Below, piece by piece: positions 37,301 through 45,856 of a DNA stretch of 64,000 nt. The notes below the pieces were generated by a model, which saw nothing but the letters and a program-made list of their open reading frames with translations, did not search any database and was not told the origin of the DNA. How positions within the stretch are numbered: the first letter of the stretch is position 1; each line of letters opens with the position of its first letter. This DNA is from JAJZGK01 sp035538795 (lineage in GTDB: Bacteria; Pseudomonadota; Alphaproteobacteria; Rhodospirillales; Magnetospirillaceae), in assembly GCA_035538795.1 (NCBI GenBank), contig DATLJS010000020.1, forward strand, positions 446,390-510,389. Direction: 5' to 3'. The translations under genes were made by a program, and so were the position numbers.

Positions 37301-37481
37301 TGCGCCGGAAACTCAACCAGGCATGGGGATCACACAGCTGGGCCAAGCCCCCGCGGAAGCCGCCGATGAAACGAAAGTGGCGCGCCCGCGGCGCGGCGAA
37401 GGCGGCTTTACCCGCTTGGCTCTCATTCCGCTGGGGTTTCGGGGGCCCGGATGAATGACTGGTTGGCGGTTCGATCGGCAT
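34344..37481 (-). CDS. DUF748/AsmA-like envelope protein
   Basis: A 1045-residue protein: a proline- and basic-rich N-terminus, one membrane helix (about 65-88, FWAVVALLAYALAGYFLVPVIL), then a long beta-rich DUF748 region in the periplasm, with an AsmA-like end (FPGLSPYTAKFAGRRIAKGRLDVDLQYAI). AsmA-type proteins are linked to lipid transport between membranes. A Ser/Pro-rich linker (about 395-420) and three copies of an Ala/Lys/Pro repeat (see 35572-35640) separate modules. It overlaps the convergent dehydrogenase gene by 4 bp. Confidence 0.82.
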   Translation of the reverse strand: MPIEPPTSHSSGPPKPQRNESQAGKAAFAAPRARHFRFIGGFRGGLAQLCDPHAWLSFRRKRFWAVVALLAYALAGYFLVPVILQREIIASLQQSLARPVVLEDVRIDPFVLSADLRGFHISEKDGSPLVGFDRLYIRFSFRSLLRWAWSFDEVRLEGASGTVIRDGATDTNIGRMVRAMTETQDAAAKPEADKPESDAGLPRLVIRRLAIVNAAASVTDRVTSPPFHTEIGPVNVEFSDFTTLAQKTGEQHIQVGLEGGATLEWLSQSGLNPLVSAGHVIAKGPYIPLLSRYFGDALKLSAPTGTLDAELDYRLEPRPDGTLALAVEHVGVTLGGLTLHAQGAEAPFLSLPEVRLTGGHLAWPEMKAGADRLIVSDAALALQRQADGRIGPAFRSGGPSQASSPSQPPPSSPPSSSAAGQDWSITLGRAEIKNAKAQFEDLRLRQPGRVEINSFDLALDGLSNQPGAVFPFSLASGVAGGTLKMQGRVSVLPTPLVDATLSVSDLRLAAAQAYLHDLARLSIDDGRFTGETALKLDADGLTASGRGEVRGLKLTDEVEKKPVVAWDRLGIDRYEYRQAANELQISQVALGGPYLRFRVAADQTTNFSHIFPATDKAKAAPVPGKAKAAPVPGKAKAAPAADKGSPPLKVSVGKIVITKGAADYGDASLPLPFAVHISDLQGEVATLASAAASPTRVTLRGQVGEFGQAKIDGSLTPFDPARNTKVTVLFRNVEFPGLSPYTAKFAGRRIAKGRLDVDLQYAITGGKLNGANRVVIRDMELGEKLDVPGAMDLPLELAIALLKDDDGKIDIDLPVSGNLNDPQFDIGSVISQTVFKLLGNLITSPFRALAGLFGGGGEQLDHIDFAPGRAELAPPEREKIGHLAQALQKRPRLGLVVPGVLDPEADSTQLQLDALDGRIDRELGNRNTVKRQRQFLESLFEQRVGKDRLAPLKQSFIHPQEGQSDTALDEPAYVAALRGQVAKTEPLAETALSGLAQARAAAVAGALAQTPGLDPQRVGQRGSATARMDDSGAIPLTLDAVSIGR
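35572..35640. repeat. 27-bp tandem repeat inside the DUF748 gene
   Basis: Two perfect 27-bp units (35572-35598 and 35599-35625) and a third diverged partial unit, encoding repeats of PGKAKAAPV. The length is a multiple of three, so copy changes would alter only linker length. Confidence 0.85.
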
Positions 37482-37613
37482 AAACGGACCCTGGATACGT
37501 CAGCCTATGCGCCGATGATAGCTTCTCGTTTCCGGAGCTTCCATCACATTATGCCAAGCCGGGCCGACGCCCTTTCCGCCGCCGCGCCTCAAATTACGCG
37601 GACATGGGCACCA

Positions 37614-38465
37614 TTACGCGAACCCCATCCTCAACCCATGCTCTATCGACGGCAGGACGACAGACCCGTGATCGGCAGAAGCAAGCACCATGCAGCTGAC
37701 GTCGGCCTTTGGCCCGCAAGCGGCCAATCGGGAGGCCATGTCTTGAACATTGGCAACCATCCGCCGTTCTTTGATCCGCATCAGGCGTTCGGAAGACGGC
37801 GAGGCCAGCCAGGGCGACGGCGCTTCCTCGTATTCGCCAACCGTCATCAAAAGCGACGGGCGTCGCGGCAGGGAAGCAAGACGAGCCGGCAAGGCCGCCG
37901 CCGTTGCCATCAGGCCGTCGCGATCCCACCAGATCGAGGGACTCATGGCCAGATGGTTCCGGAACAGGCCGGGATGGTTCAGAAAAACCGACAAGGAGAA
38001 CAAACCGCCCAGGGAATGACCGAAAAGACTGCGGCGATGGGGATCCGCCGGAAACGAGGCCTCGACACGGGGGATCAGCCGATCCCGCAGGAAAGAGAGG
38101 AACGCCTCTCCTCCGCCAGAATTCTCCTCCCGCCGGGTGAAGGTGAAATCCAATTGCCGCCGCTCGGCATAAAGCTCGGCGCGCGGGCTGCCGACGCCGA
38201 CGATCACCGCTGGCGGAATGGCCGTCATATCGAAACGCCGACATCCCCGCCGCGACGCTTCCACCACAGTGGCGAAAACCGCGTTGCCATCCAGCAGGTA
38301 GACCACTGGAAAGCCGGATCTCGGCGGCGGTTCGGACGGCCAAGCCACGGAAATGCCGTAAACGCCGCCTTGGGGCGACGGAAGAATGAAGCGCCCTGAA
38401 TTCTCCAAGCTCCAAGCCTGCCAATCCTGCGCGCCGCCGATGCTTCCCGGATAAAGGTCGTTCAC
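37614..38465 (-). CDS. Siderophore-esterase-like alpha/beta hydrolase (IroE/Fes family)
   Basis: A 283-residue putative-esterase-family protein. VVYLLDGNAVFA lies near residue 54, the nucleophile is the serine of LFGHSLGGLF (about 148-157), and the histidine is in ASADHGSVV (about 263-271). IroE and Fes hydrolyse ferric catecholate siderophores to release iron. A GTG start is used. It is divergent from a siderophore-binding protein with a Fur-like box between them, and it lacks an obvious signal peptide, suggesting cytoplasmic action. Confidence 0.82.
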   Translation of the reverse strand: MNDLYPGSIGGAQDWQAWSLENSGRFILPSPQGGVYGISVAWPSEPPPRSGFPVVYLLDGNAVFATVVEASRRGCRRFDMTAIPPAVIVGVGSPRAELYAERRQLDFTFTRREENSGGGEAFLSFLRDRLIPRVEASFPADPHRRSLFGHSLGGLFSLSVFLNHPGLFRNHLAMSPSIWWDRDGLMATAAALPARLASLPRRPSLLMTVGEYEEAPSPWLASPSSERLMRIKERRMVANVQDMASRLAACGPKADVSCMVLASADHGSVVLPSIEHGLRMGFA

Positions 38466-38477
38466 TTTTCACCAAAT

Positions 38478-38496
38478 GAGAATGATAATTACTTGC
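38478..38496. promoter_or_regulatory. Fur-box-like operator
   Basis: GAGAATGATAATTACTTGC matches 14 of 19 positions of the Fur consensus. It lies between the divergent esterase and binding-protein genes. Confidence 0.7.
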
Positions 38497-38569
38497 TAAT
38501 ACATTTTTCATCGTTTACACGCTTTGTCAACGGCGACGGCCGGAGCGAAACGATGAAGCGGTTTTGGCG

Positions 38570-39673
38570 ATGAACGGCATGACAAAAGGATTCGGCGGCA
38601 TTCTGATCGCGGCGGGAGTGCTGGCAGCCATGATGACCGGCGCCCGGGCGGATACGACCGTCACCGATATCAAAGGCCGGTCGGTCAGCCTGTCCGTACC
38701 CGCCAAACGGATCGCCATTGACGATTCCCGGGTTCTGCTGGCGCTGGCCCTGATCCATCCCGACCCGGTGTCCGTTCTCGCCGCCTGGCCCAAAGACGTC
38801 AAACGCATCGGCCCACAAACCTACGACACCATCCGGCAACGCTTTCCAGCCATCGAGAAACTAGCGCAGGTGTCCAGTTCGCAAGATCCTTTCCGCATGG
38901 AATCGGTGATCGAAGCCGCTCCCGACGTCATGCTCGTCACATCGGGACGCGGCCCCAGCGAAACGCAGATCGAACAGCTCCAGTCCCTGCACATCCCGGT
39001 TCTCTATATCGATTTCGCGGATTCCCACTTAGCGGCCAGCATGCGCCTCTTGGGCCGGCTCACGGACCGGGAAGCCAGGACCGAGGAGTTTCTGGCTTTC
39101 CGCGACGCCCATCTCGCTCTGATCGCCTCCCGGTTGGGAACCGATCCGCAGCCGGTGCCGGTGTTCTTCGAGCCCCACGCCGGCATTTCCGAGGAATGCT
39201 GCCTTGCCCCCGGCAAGGATGACGTCAACGATCTTCTGCGCAGCGTCGGAGGCCGCAGCATCGCCAGCGAATTGCTGCCCGGCAGCTCCGGCCACATCGC
39301 CGTCGAATTCATCATGCAACGCGATCCCAAGGTCTACATCGCCACAGGCGGTTCCTATCTTGAACGGGCCGGAGGGCTGGTGCTGGGAGCGGGATACACC
39401 CCGGACCGCGCCCGCGAATCCCTGGCGCGGATGGCCGCCCGGCGCGGCATTTCCGAGCTTGGCGCAGTCAAGAGCGGACGGGTCCATGGTCTGGCGCAAG
39501 AACTGCTGCACTCGCCCCTGAGCGTGATCGCCACCGACGCCCTGGCCCGCTGGACCCGCCCCGACCTGTTCGGCGACGTCGATCCCGCCCAAACCCTGGC
39601 GCAGATCAATTCCCGCTTCCTGCCGTTCCCCCTTCAGGGCACCTATTGGATCGACCTGACCGGCACGCCCTAA
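38570..39673 (+). CDS. Siderophore/iron ABC transporter, periplasmic binding protein
   Basis: A 367-residue FepB/FhuD-like protein with an N-terminal signal peptide (cleavage near GARADT, about 25-29). TVTDIKGRSVSLSVPAKRIAIDDS, then ESVIEAAPDVMLVTSG, are the usual start of the cluster A-II fold. It binds a ferric siderophore or heme in the periplasm. The start is M at 38570 or 38579; the ribosome site is weak. It is convergent with the ATPase gene (stops overlap), so it is not in one operon with its permease and ATPase. Confidence 0.83.
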   Translation: MNGMTKGFGGILIAAGVLAAMMTGARADTTVTDIKGRSVSLSVPAKRIAIDDSRVLLALALIHPDPVSVLAAWPKDVKRIGPQTYDTIRQRFPAIEKLAQVSSSQDPFRMESVIEAAPDVMLVTSGRGPSETQIEQLQSLHIPVLYIDFADSHLAASMRLLGRLTDREARTEEFLAFRDAHLALIASRLGTDPQPVPVFFEPHAGISEECCLAPGKDDVNDLLRSVGGRSIASELLPGSSGHIAVEFIMQRDPKVYIATGGSYLERAGGLVLGAGYTPDRARESLARMAARRGISELGAVKSGRVHGLAQELLHSPLSVIATDALARWTRPDLFGDVDPAQTLAQINSRFLPFPLQGTYWIDLTGTP

Positions 39674-40470
39674 GGCGTGCCGGCGACGCCATCGACCAGC
39701 ACCTGGGGATGTCCCAGAGAACATGGCTCGACCCGGGCCGACACCCCGTAAACGTCGGCCAGCCGCTCGGGAGTGATGGCAGTTCCGTCGCCATCGACAA
39801 CCACCCTGCCCTGCGACATCAGGATGATACGGTCGGCCCAACGCATAGCCAGGCCGATATCGTGCAGCACCATCAAGACGAGTGCCCCGCTACGCCGTGC
39901 ATAATCGCGGATCTGCTGCATCACCACGACCTGATGCCTCAGATCGAGCGCGCTGGTGGGCTCGTCCAGCAGAAGCACTTTAGGACGGCGCACGACGGCC
40001 TGGGCGAAGCTGGCCAATTGCCGCTGCCCTCCTGAAAGCCGGTTCAGCATGGTCATGCCCATCTCGGCAATCCCCAGCCGTCCCAAAAGATCCAAGGCGA
40101 CCGCCAACGCATCGGCATCGCCGAACCCGCCCGGAGCGGCTTTCAGGGCGGCGACCACCGTTTCAAGCACCGTCAACGCCACTCCCGCAGGCAGGGTTTG
40201 CGGCATATAGGCGACATGTGCCGAACGCCGGGCGTGGGAAAGGGACAAAAGGTCGCATTCCCCCAAATGCGCCGCCCCCTGCGCCGGAAGGAAACCCGCC
40301 AGGGCACGCAGCAAGGTCGTTTTTCCCGCGCCGTTCGGACCGATGACGGCGCCGACCACGCCGGGCTCGATCGAAGCGATATCGACGCCCTGTAAAATGG
40401 TCCGCGACCGATATCCCGCACTCAGCCCGGCCAGCGTCAGGCTGTCGCCATTTACCTTCCGTTCGGTCAT
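39670..40470 (-). CDS. Siderophore ABC transporter, ATP-binding protein (FepC type)
   Basis: A 266-residue ATPase: Walker A GPNGAGKTT, signature LSGGQRQL, Walker B VLLLDEPTSALDLRHQ, switch VLHDIGLA. It powers the FecCD-type permease encoded immediately upstream. GGAGGCGG lies before the ATG at 40470, and the start overlaps the permease stop by 4 bp. Confidence 0.88.
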   Translation of the reverse strand: MTERKVNGDSLTLAGLSAGYRSRTILQGVDIASIEPGVVGAVIGPNGAGKTTLLRALAGFLPAQGAAHLGECDLLSLSHARRSAHVAYMPQTLPAGVALTVLETVVAALKAAPGGFGDADALAVALDLLGRLGIAEMGMTMLNRLSGGQRQLASFAQAVVRRPKVLLLDEPTSALDLRHQVVVMQQIRDYARRSGALVLMVLHDIGLAMRWADRIILMSQGRVVVDGDGTAITPERLADVYGVSARVEPCSLGHPQVLVDGVAGTP

Positions 40471-41534
40471 ATCCGCCTCCCTCTGCTGAAAATCAGGAAT
40501 ACGAAGAACGGAACGCCGATAAGCGACGTCACCAGACCGATCGGCAACAGCACCCCAGGGATCAGGATTTTGCTGACAAGCGAGGAAACCGACAAAAGCA
40601 CAGCTCCGGTCAGAGCCGACATCGGCAATAGGAAGCGATGATCTTCGCCCACCAGAAGGCGGGCGATATGGGGCGCCACCAAGCCGATGAAGCCGATGGT
40701 TCCCGCACAGGCCACCGCCGTCGCCGTCAACAGGCTGATCCGCAGCAACGCACCGAAACGCAGGCGAGCCACGTTGATGCCGAAGCTGCGGGCGCGGTCC
40801 TCCCCCAGGCGCAAGGCCGTCATCGCCCACGAGGCCGCCAAGGAAAACGGGAAAACGGCAGCGAACACCCCCGCCATAATTCCCGTCTTCCGCCAATCGG
40901 CGCGCGCCAGGCTACCCATGGTCCAGAAAACCAGCTGCTGAAGCGCCTCCTGGCTGGCGACGAACTGCAACAGCGCCACCAGCGCGTTGAAGGTGAACAC
41001 CATGGCGATGCCGAACAGCACCAGCGTTTCCGACCCGGCTCCCTGAAGCCGCGTCAGCCCTTGCAGCATCAGCACCGAGGCAAACGCGAACAGGAAGGCG
41101 TCGGAAAACAGAACCCAGGTGCCCGAGACCAGGGGCAGCCCAATCCCCAAGACGATCGCCAGCGCCGCTCCCAGCGCCGCGGCCGACGACACGCCCAATG
41201 TAAACGGGCTGGCCAGCGGATTGTTGAGAACGGTCTGCATCTCGGTTCCGGCCAAGGCCAAAGCGGCACCGACCAGAACCGCGGTCAAGGTCGCGGGCAT
41301 CCGGATCGACCAGATGATCAGGCGGGCCGAAGGACCGTGAGAGGACGGATCGCTGATCACGTCCCACGCCTCGCGCCATCCCAGCGACGAAGCGCCGATC
41401 CCCAGATCGGCGCCCATCGCGACGAGGCAGAGCGCCCCCAATAGTCCGATCAGGCACGCGCGCTTCATCAGAAGTGCGCGATACCCGGCCAGAATCGCCG
41501 AATTTCCGGCGACCGTCCCCCCGCCCATCACCAA
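40467..41534 (-). CDS. Siderophore ABC transporter, FecCD-type permease
   Basis: A 355-residue permease with about nine or ten helices. RLGEDRARSFGINVARLRFGALL is the coupling loop, GFIGLVAPHIARLLVGEDHRFLLPMSALTGAVLLS is the family's helix, and LASPFTLGVSSAAALGAAL precedes. It forms a homodimeric channel for iron siderophores. The start overlaps the receptor stop by a few bases. A single permease gene means a homodimer. Confidence 0.88.
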   Translation of the reverse strand: MVMGGGTVAGNSAILAGYRALLMKRACLIGLLGALCLVAMGADLGIGASSLGWREAWDVISDPSSHGPSARLIIWSIRMPATLTAVLVGAALALAGTEMQTVLNNPLASPFTLGVSSAAALGAALAIVLGIGLPLVSGTWVLFSDAFLFAFASVLMLQGLTRLQGAGSETLVLFGIAMVFTFNALVALLQFVASQEALQQLVFWTMGSLARADWRKTGIMAGVFAAVFPFSLAASWAMTALRLGEDRARSFGINVARLRFGALLRISLLTATAVACAGTIGFIGLVAPHIARLLVGEDHRFLLPMSALTGAVLLSVSSLVSKILIPGVLLPIGLVTSLIGVPFFVFLIFSRGRRI

Positions 41535-44023
41535 CGATACCGAAGGCTGCCGATGATCGTCCGGCCTTCACCGTAGAAACAGGTCGTCGTCGATCCACAT
41601 CCCGACACATAGGTCTTGTTGGTCAGATTGGTGCCGTTCAGTTGAAGCCGGGCTCCTTCGAGAACGGGATTGATGTTCTTCAGGTCGTAATAGGCCATGG
41701 CGTCATACAGCCGGTAAGCGGAAACCTGTAGGCTGTTGTCGGTGCTGCCGGCCGTCGACCCCACGAAGCGGATACCGCCGCCCAATCCGAATCCGGCCAG
41801 TTCGCCCCGGTCGAATTCGTAATTGCCCCACAGCGACGCGATATGCTTCGGCGCTCCCACCGGATGCTTGCCCAGGGCCGTGGGATCGCTGGTCTTGGTG
41901 TTGACGACGTTGGTGTAGCCGTAATTGGCGATGACGTTCAGATTGTCGGTCACGCTGGTCTTGATCTCGACCTCGGCCCCGCGCGAGGTGATTTCGCCCG
42001 TCTGGGTATAGAACCCCGTATGAGCCGTATCGCTGACCGAAACGTTGCTTTGGGTTAGATCGTACCCCGACACGGTCATCGAGCTTTTCATGCCATCCGG
42101 CTGGTAGCGGATGCCCACTTCATACTGCTTGCCTTCGCTGGGATCCAGCGCCTGGCCGGTATAGGTGGTCCCCGTCTGCGGCTGGAAGGAAGTCGAATAG
42201 CTGGCATAGGGCGCCAGACCGTTATCGAACAGATAGACCAGACCCGAACGCCAGGTGAACGCGCTTTTGTTCAGGCTGGAACTGGTGCCGCCCAGTTTGA
42301 CGTCGGTATCGACCGACGCATCATCCTCGCGGACCCCCATGAGCAGCGCCCAGCGCCCGACGCGCATCTGATCCTGGGAATAGACGCCCACCTGCTTTTG
42401 CAACTGGCTGGTTCGCGACGTGATGGCTGGGGATGAGATCGAACGGTAATACACCGGGTCGGTCAGACTCAGGGACGAAGTCGTGGCCGTGCCCAGTTCG
42501 CGATTGGCATAGACCCACTGATAATCGAGTCCGGTCAGCAACGTGTGCGCCACCGGGCCGGTTTCAAATTTCACTTCGCCCTGATTGTCCACGACGACGG
42601 TGTTGACGTTTTCGTTGGACACAGTGGCGCGGCGGTTCAAAGTCGCCTGATTGGCGGAAAGCGACGCCAGAGAGACGGCGTGGAACGTCGAATCGACATG
42701 CAGATAGCGGAGGTTCTGCCGAACCGTCAGCTTGTCGTCGATGTGATGTTCGAACTGGTATCCCACCGATCCCTGAGTGCGTTCATAGGAATTGTAGTTG
42801 GGATCGCCAGGATCGAAGCTTTTCGAAATCTTGCCGACGGCCGCGTTCGGCCACACCGTACCGTATGCCGGCAGATACGGAGCGTAATAGCTTTTGGGAT
42901 CATACTGGTAATTGGTCAGCAGGGTCAGGCTGGTATCGGCGTTCGGCTGCCAGGTAAACGACGGAGCCACGGCGATCCGCTGGCTTTTATTGTGGTCGGT
43001 GTCCGCGCTTTCGGTCCGGCCGGAGCCGGTCAGGCGATAGCTTACGGTTTTGTCGTCGGTCACCGGCCCGCCCATGTCGTAGGTTGAATAATAGGTGTCG
43101 TTGGTGCCGAAGCCCATCGTCACCTCGTGATAGGGCTCTGTGGTGGGGCGCTTACTGGTCATGTTGACGATGCCGCCCGGGTTCGCCTGCCCATACAGGA
43201 CGGAAGACGGACCGCGCAGCACCTCGACGCGCTCCAACTCGTTTTCATCAAGGGTGGGAATGGCATAGGAAATGCCGCGCAGCATGCGCAGGCCGTCCAG
43301 ATATTCCACGTATCCGGCTGTGCTTCCGTATCCGCCGAAACCGCGCATGAAGACGCTGTCGTAGCGGCTGCCGGCCCGTCCGTCGGAATAAACGCCGGCC
43401 GTGTAGCGCAGCGCCTGTCCCACGGTTTGCGCCCCCTGGTCGTCCATCTGGTCGCGCGTCACCACACTGATCGACTGTGGCGTCTCCTTGATCGGGGTAT
43501 CGGTCTTGGTCGCCGTCAAAGCGCGCTTGGCGACATAACCATCGACCGGCCCCGTGGCCGTTTCGTTCCGGGGCTGCCCGTCGGCGCTCACTGTCACCGG
43601 CGACAACGTCATGGCGCCGCCGCCGGCCGCGCGCAAGGTATAGCGGCTGTCGCCCATATCGACGATCTGATAGCCGCTGCCGGCAAGCAGGCGGGTGAAG
43701 CCTTCCGATACACCGAACTCCCCCCGCAGTCCCGGACTGTTCAGCCCGTCCAGCATGCGCGGATCAAACGACAGGGGAACCCCGGCAGCGGCGGCGAAAC
43801 GGGCCAGGGCGTCGGCCAGCGTGCCGGCAGGAATGGCATAGGAACGTGTCACCGGCGCCTCGGCGCCCCAGGCGGCATGCGGTGCCACCGCCACGATGCC
43901 GGCCGGTCCGACCAGCAGCCAGCCGAGAGCCAAGGCCAAGGCGTTGCCCGAAACCATCTCTTTCCTTCCACCCTGGTTCATTCTGTGCAGGACCGGCCTG
44001 GGGCGAAATTGTCTGAAGATCAT
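41528..44023 (-). CDS. TonB-dependent siderophore receptor with signalling domain
   Basis: An 831-residue outer membrane receptor. After the signal peptide (cleavage near AAWGAE), an N-terminal STN signalling domain (about 60-115, IPAGTLADALARFAAAAGVPLSF) is followed by the plug (TPIKETPQSISVVTRDQMDD, GFGGYGSTAGYVEYLDGL) and a 22-strand barrel ending in the aromatic residue of GSLRYRW. With FecR and FecI upstream it forms an iron-starvation signalling loop, as in FecA/FpvA systems. The ATG at 44023 has AAGGGACAG upstream. Ligand unknown; the FoxA/FpvA-like architecture suggests a hydroxamate or mixed siderophore. Confidence 0.9.
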   Translation of the reverse strand: MIFRQFRPRPVLHRMNQGGRKEMVSGNALALALGWLLVGPAGIVAVAPHAAWGAEAPVTRSYAIPAGTLADALARFAAAAGVPLSFDPRMLDGLNSPGLRGEFGVSEGFTRLLAGSGYQIVDMGDSRYTLRAAGGGAMTLSPVTVSADGQPRNETATGPVDGYVAKRALTATKTDTPIKETPQSISVVTRDQMDDQGAQTVGQALRYTAGVYSDGRAGSRYDSVFMRGFGGYGSTAGYVEYLDGLRMLRGISYAIPTLDENELERVEVLRGPSSVLYGQANPGGIVNMTSKRPTTEPYHEVTMGFGTNDTYYSTYDMGGPVTDDKTVSYRLTGSGRTESADTDHNKSQRIAVAPSFTWQPNADTSLTLLTNYQYDPKSYYAPYLPAYGTVWPNAAVGKISKSFDPGDPNYNSYERTQGSVGYQFEHHIDDKLTVRQNLRYLHVDSTFHAVSLASLSANQATLNRRATVSNENVNTVVVDNQGEVKFETGPVAHTLLTGLDYQWVYANRELGTATTSSLSLTDPVYYRSISSPAITSRTSQLQKQVGVYSQDQMRVGRWALLMGVREDDASVDTDVKLGGTSSSLNKSAFTWRSGLVYLFDNGLAPYASYSTSFQPQTGTTYTGQALDPSEGKQYEVGIRYQPDGMKSSMTVSGYDLTQSNVSVSDTAHTGFYTQTGEITSRGAEVEIKTSVTDNLNVIANYGYTNVVNTKTSDPTALGKHPVGAPKHIASLWGNYEFDRGELAGFGLGGGIRFVGSTAGSTDNSLQVSAYRLYDAMAYYDLKNINPVLEGARLQLNGTNLTNKTYVSGCGSTTTCFYGEGRTIIGSLRYRW

Positions 44024-44173
44024 GGTTTCTGTCCCTTCATGCGATGTATGCGGATGTCGGCGCATGTCCATCGACGCGCCTTCACCCTGTACACCGAACA
44101 AGGGCGGCAAAAGGTATCACCCTCCTGGACATGTTTTTGGGAAGACGCATGTTTTTTTGGGGATCGCTTGCGG

Positions 44174-45163
44174 TCAGCGCGCCGTCACGGTGATCCAATA
44201 GGGTGTGACCTTACCAATGCGCAAAGGCAGGGTTTTTTCCAGCAGATCCAGGCTGGCCTTGGTGTCGGCGACGGGGAAAGCCCCGGAAACCGCCAGCCCG
44301 GCCACGGACGGATCGCAGCGGAGTACGCCGCGATGATAGCGGGCCAGTTCCGCCACCAGATCCCCCAAAGGCATATCGCGCACCAGCAGCATTCCCCGTT
44401 CCCACAGATCGGCTCCGTTTTCGACGGTCATCGCCGGGCCGAATTCTTCGGCGGTGAAGGCGGTCCGCTCTCCGGCCCGCAGAACGAATGCCCGATTTGA
44501 CCCTGCCGGACGAATTTCCACGGCACCCTCGAAGACGGCGGCGCGAACGGCGTCATCGTCTTTCCGCACGGTGAAGCGGGTTCCCAGCGGACGCAAAGCG
44601 CCCTGGGCCGTCTGCACGATGAAAGGCCGCGGCGTCGGAGACGGATCGCGCCCGGTCGTGACAAAAATCTCCCCGGACAGCAGAGTCAGGCGCCGTTCGC
44701 CGGCTGTGAAAGCGACATCCACCGCGCTGGCGGTATCGAGCACCAGACGGGTGCCGTCGGCCAGTTGGATGACCCGGCGCTCACCCGTGTCGGTGCGGTA
44801 GTCGGCGGTCCATTCCCGCCATGGGACCGCCCCCAAGGCAAGCCCGCACGCCGGAACAACCAAAGCCGACAGCGCCAAACGAAGCATGCGCCGGCGTTCG
44901 CTGCTCTGAAGCCGCGACAAAGTGGCATGTCCGATCCGCGGCGGTATTTTCTGAAAGACGTCCAGAATGCCTTCGACCCGCGCCCAGGCCGCCATATGCG
45001 CTTGGCTGCGTCCCCGCCACCGGCTCAACGCCGCCCGATCCTGATCGGTGGCTTCGCCGGACTGAAGAAGCACCAGCCAGCCGACGGCTTCGTTCATGAT
45101 GTCCTGATCGGTACCGGCTGCGTCGTCCCAACCCGCCTGTCCGTTCACCTGTCTGCCCGCCAT
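44174..45163 (-). CDS. fecR: FecR-family anti-sigma/sigma regulator
   Basis: A 329-residue inner membrane protein: the N-terminal DUF4880 domain (INEAVGWLVLLQSGEATDQDRAALSRWRGRSQAHMAAWARV type), one membrane helix (about 92-112), then a periplasmic FecR domain (DYRTDTGERRVIQLADGTRLVLDTASAVDV). It relays the receptor's signal to the ECF sigma factor. The ATG follows the fecI stop by one base. Confidence 0.88.
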   Translation of the reverse strand: MAGRQVNGQAGWDDAAGTDQDIMNEAVGWLVLLQSGEATDQDRAALSRWRGRSQAHMAAWARVEGILDVFQKIPPRIGHATLSRLQSSERRRMLRLALSALVVPACGLALGAVPWREWTADYRTDTGERRVIQLADGTRLVLDTASAVDVAFTAGERRLTLLSGEIFVTTGRDPSPTPRPFIVQTAQGALRPLGTRFTVRKDDDAVRAAVFEGAVEIRPAGSNRAFVLRAGERTAFTAEEFGPAMTVENGADLWERGMLLVRDMPLGDLVAELARYHRGVLRCDPSVAGLAVSGAFPVADTKASLDLLEKTLPLRIGKVTPYWITVTAR

Positions 45164-45164
45164 T

Positions 45165-45677
45165 TCAGGCCAGCGCCAGACAGGCGGTGAAGGCGGTGCG
45201 CATATGCCGCTTGACGGTAATCAGAGAGGTTCCCTGACGCTCCGCGATTTCCCGATAGGTCAGTCCGTCCAATTGGGCCAGCAGGAAGATTTGCCGCGTG
45301 CGCACCGGCAAGCTGCGCAGCATGGTCTCGATATGATACAGCGCCTCGAGAATAGCCAGCCGCGCCTCCGGCGACGGCACTTCAGCCGGCGGCATCTGGG
45401 CCAAGGCCTCCAGATATGCGCGTTCAACGTCTTGGCGGCGCCAATGGTCGACAACCAATCCCCGGGCGATGTGGGTCAGCAGCGCCCGAGGTTCCCGGCC
45501 CAGATGGCCTTGCAGACACCGGGAAACCATAAGACGCAGAAAAGTGTCCTGAGCCAAGTCGGCGGCATCACAGGCATTGCCCAGTTTGCGGCGTAGCCAG
45601 CCGTACAGCCACGTGTGATGATCGACATATAATGCTTGAATCTGTCGCACTTCCAGACCAACGGTCGACAAAAGCAT
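45165..45677 (-). CDS. fecI: FecI-family ECF sigma factor
   Basis: About 170 residues. Region 2: LYVDHHTWLYGWLRRKLGNACDAADLAQDTFLRL; region 4: LPVRTRQIFLLAQLDGLTYREIAERQGTSLITVKRHM. It directs transcription of the receptor genes when the siderophore is present. I took ATG at 45677; a GTG at 45692 is possible. A perfect 19-bp Fur palindrome lies 38 bp upstream, so iron represses it. Confidence 0.9.
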   Translation of the reverse strand: MLLSTVGLEVRQIQALYVDHHTWLYGWLRRKLGNACDAADLAQDTFLRLMVSRCLQGHLGREPRALLTHIARGLVVDHWRRQDVERAYLEALAQMPPAEVPSPEARLAILEALYHIETMLRSLPVRTRQIFLLAQLDGLTYREIAERQGTSLITVKRHMRTAFTACLALA

Positions 45678-45714
45678 TCTCCCCCGACGCACCGGCCGGC
45701 AGAGATACCGACTC

Positions 45715-45733
45715 GATAATGATAATCATTATC
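45715..45733. promoter_or_regulatory. Perfect Fur box
   Basis: GATAATGATAATCATTATC equals the 19-bp Fur consensus at every position. It lies just before fecI and should repress the fecI-fecR-receptor-permease-ATPase cluster in iron-replete cells. Confidence 0.92.
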
Positions 45734-45856
45734 ATATTACAAATGTGATTCGGCCTTTTCAAGGCAGATCGAATTGACGGGTCCGTGCGCAAGCGCCCAT
45801 GCACCGATGGATCACCATAGACAAGAAAATCCCCTTGCCGAAATCACGGCATAGCG

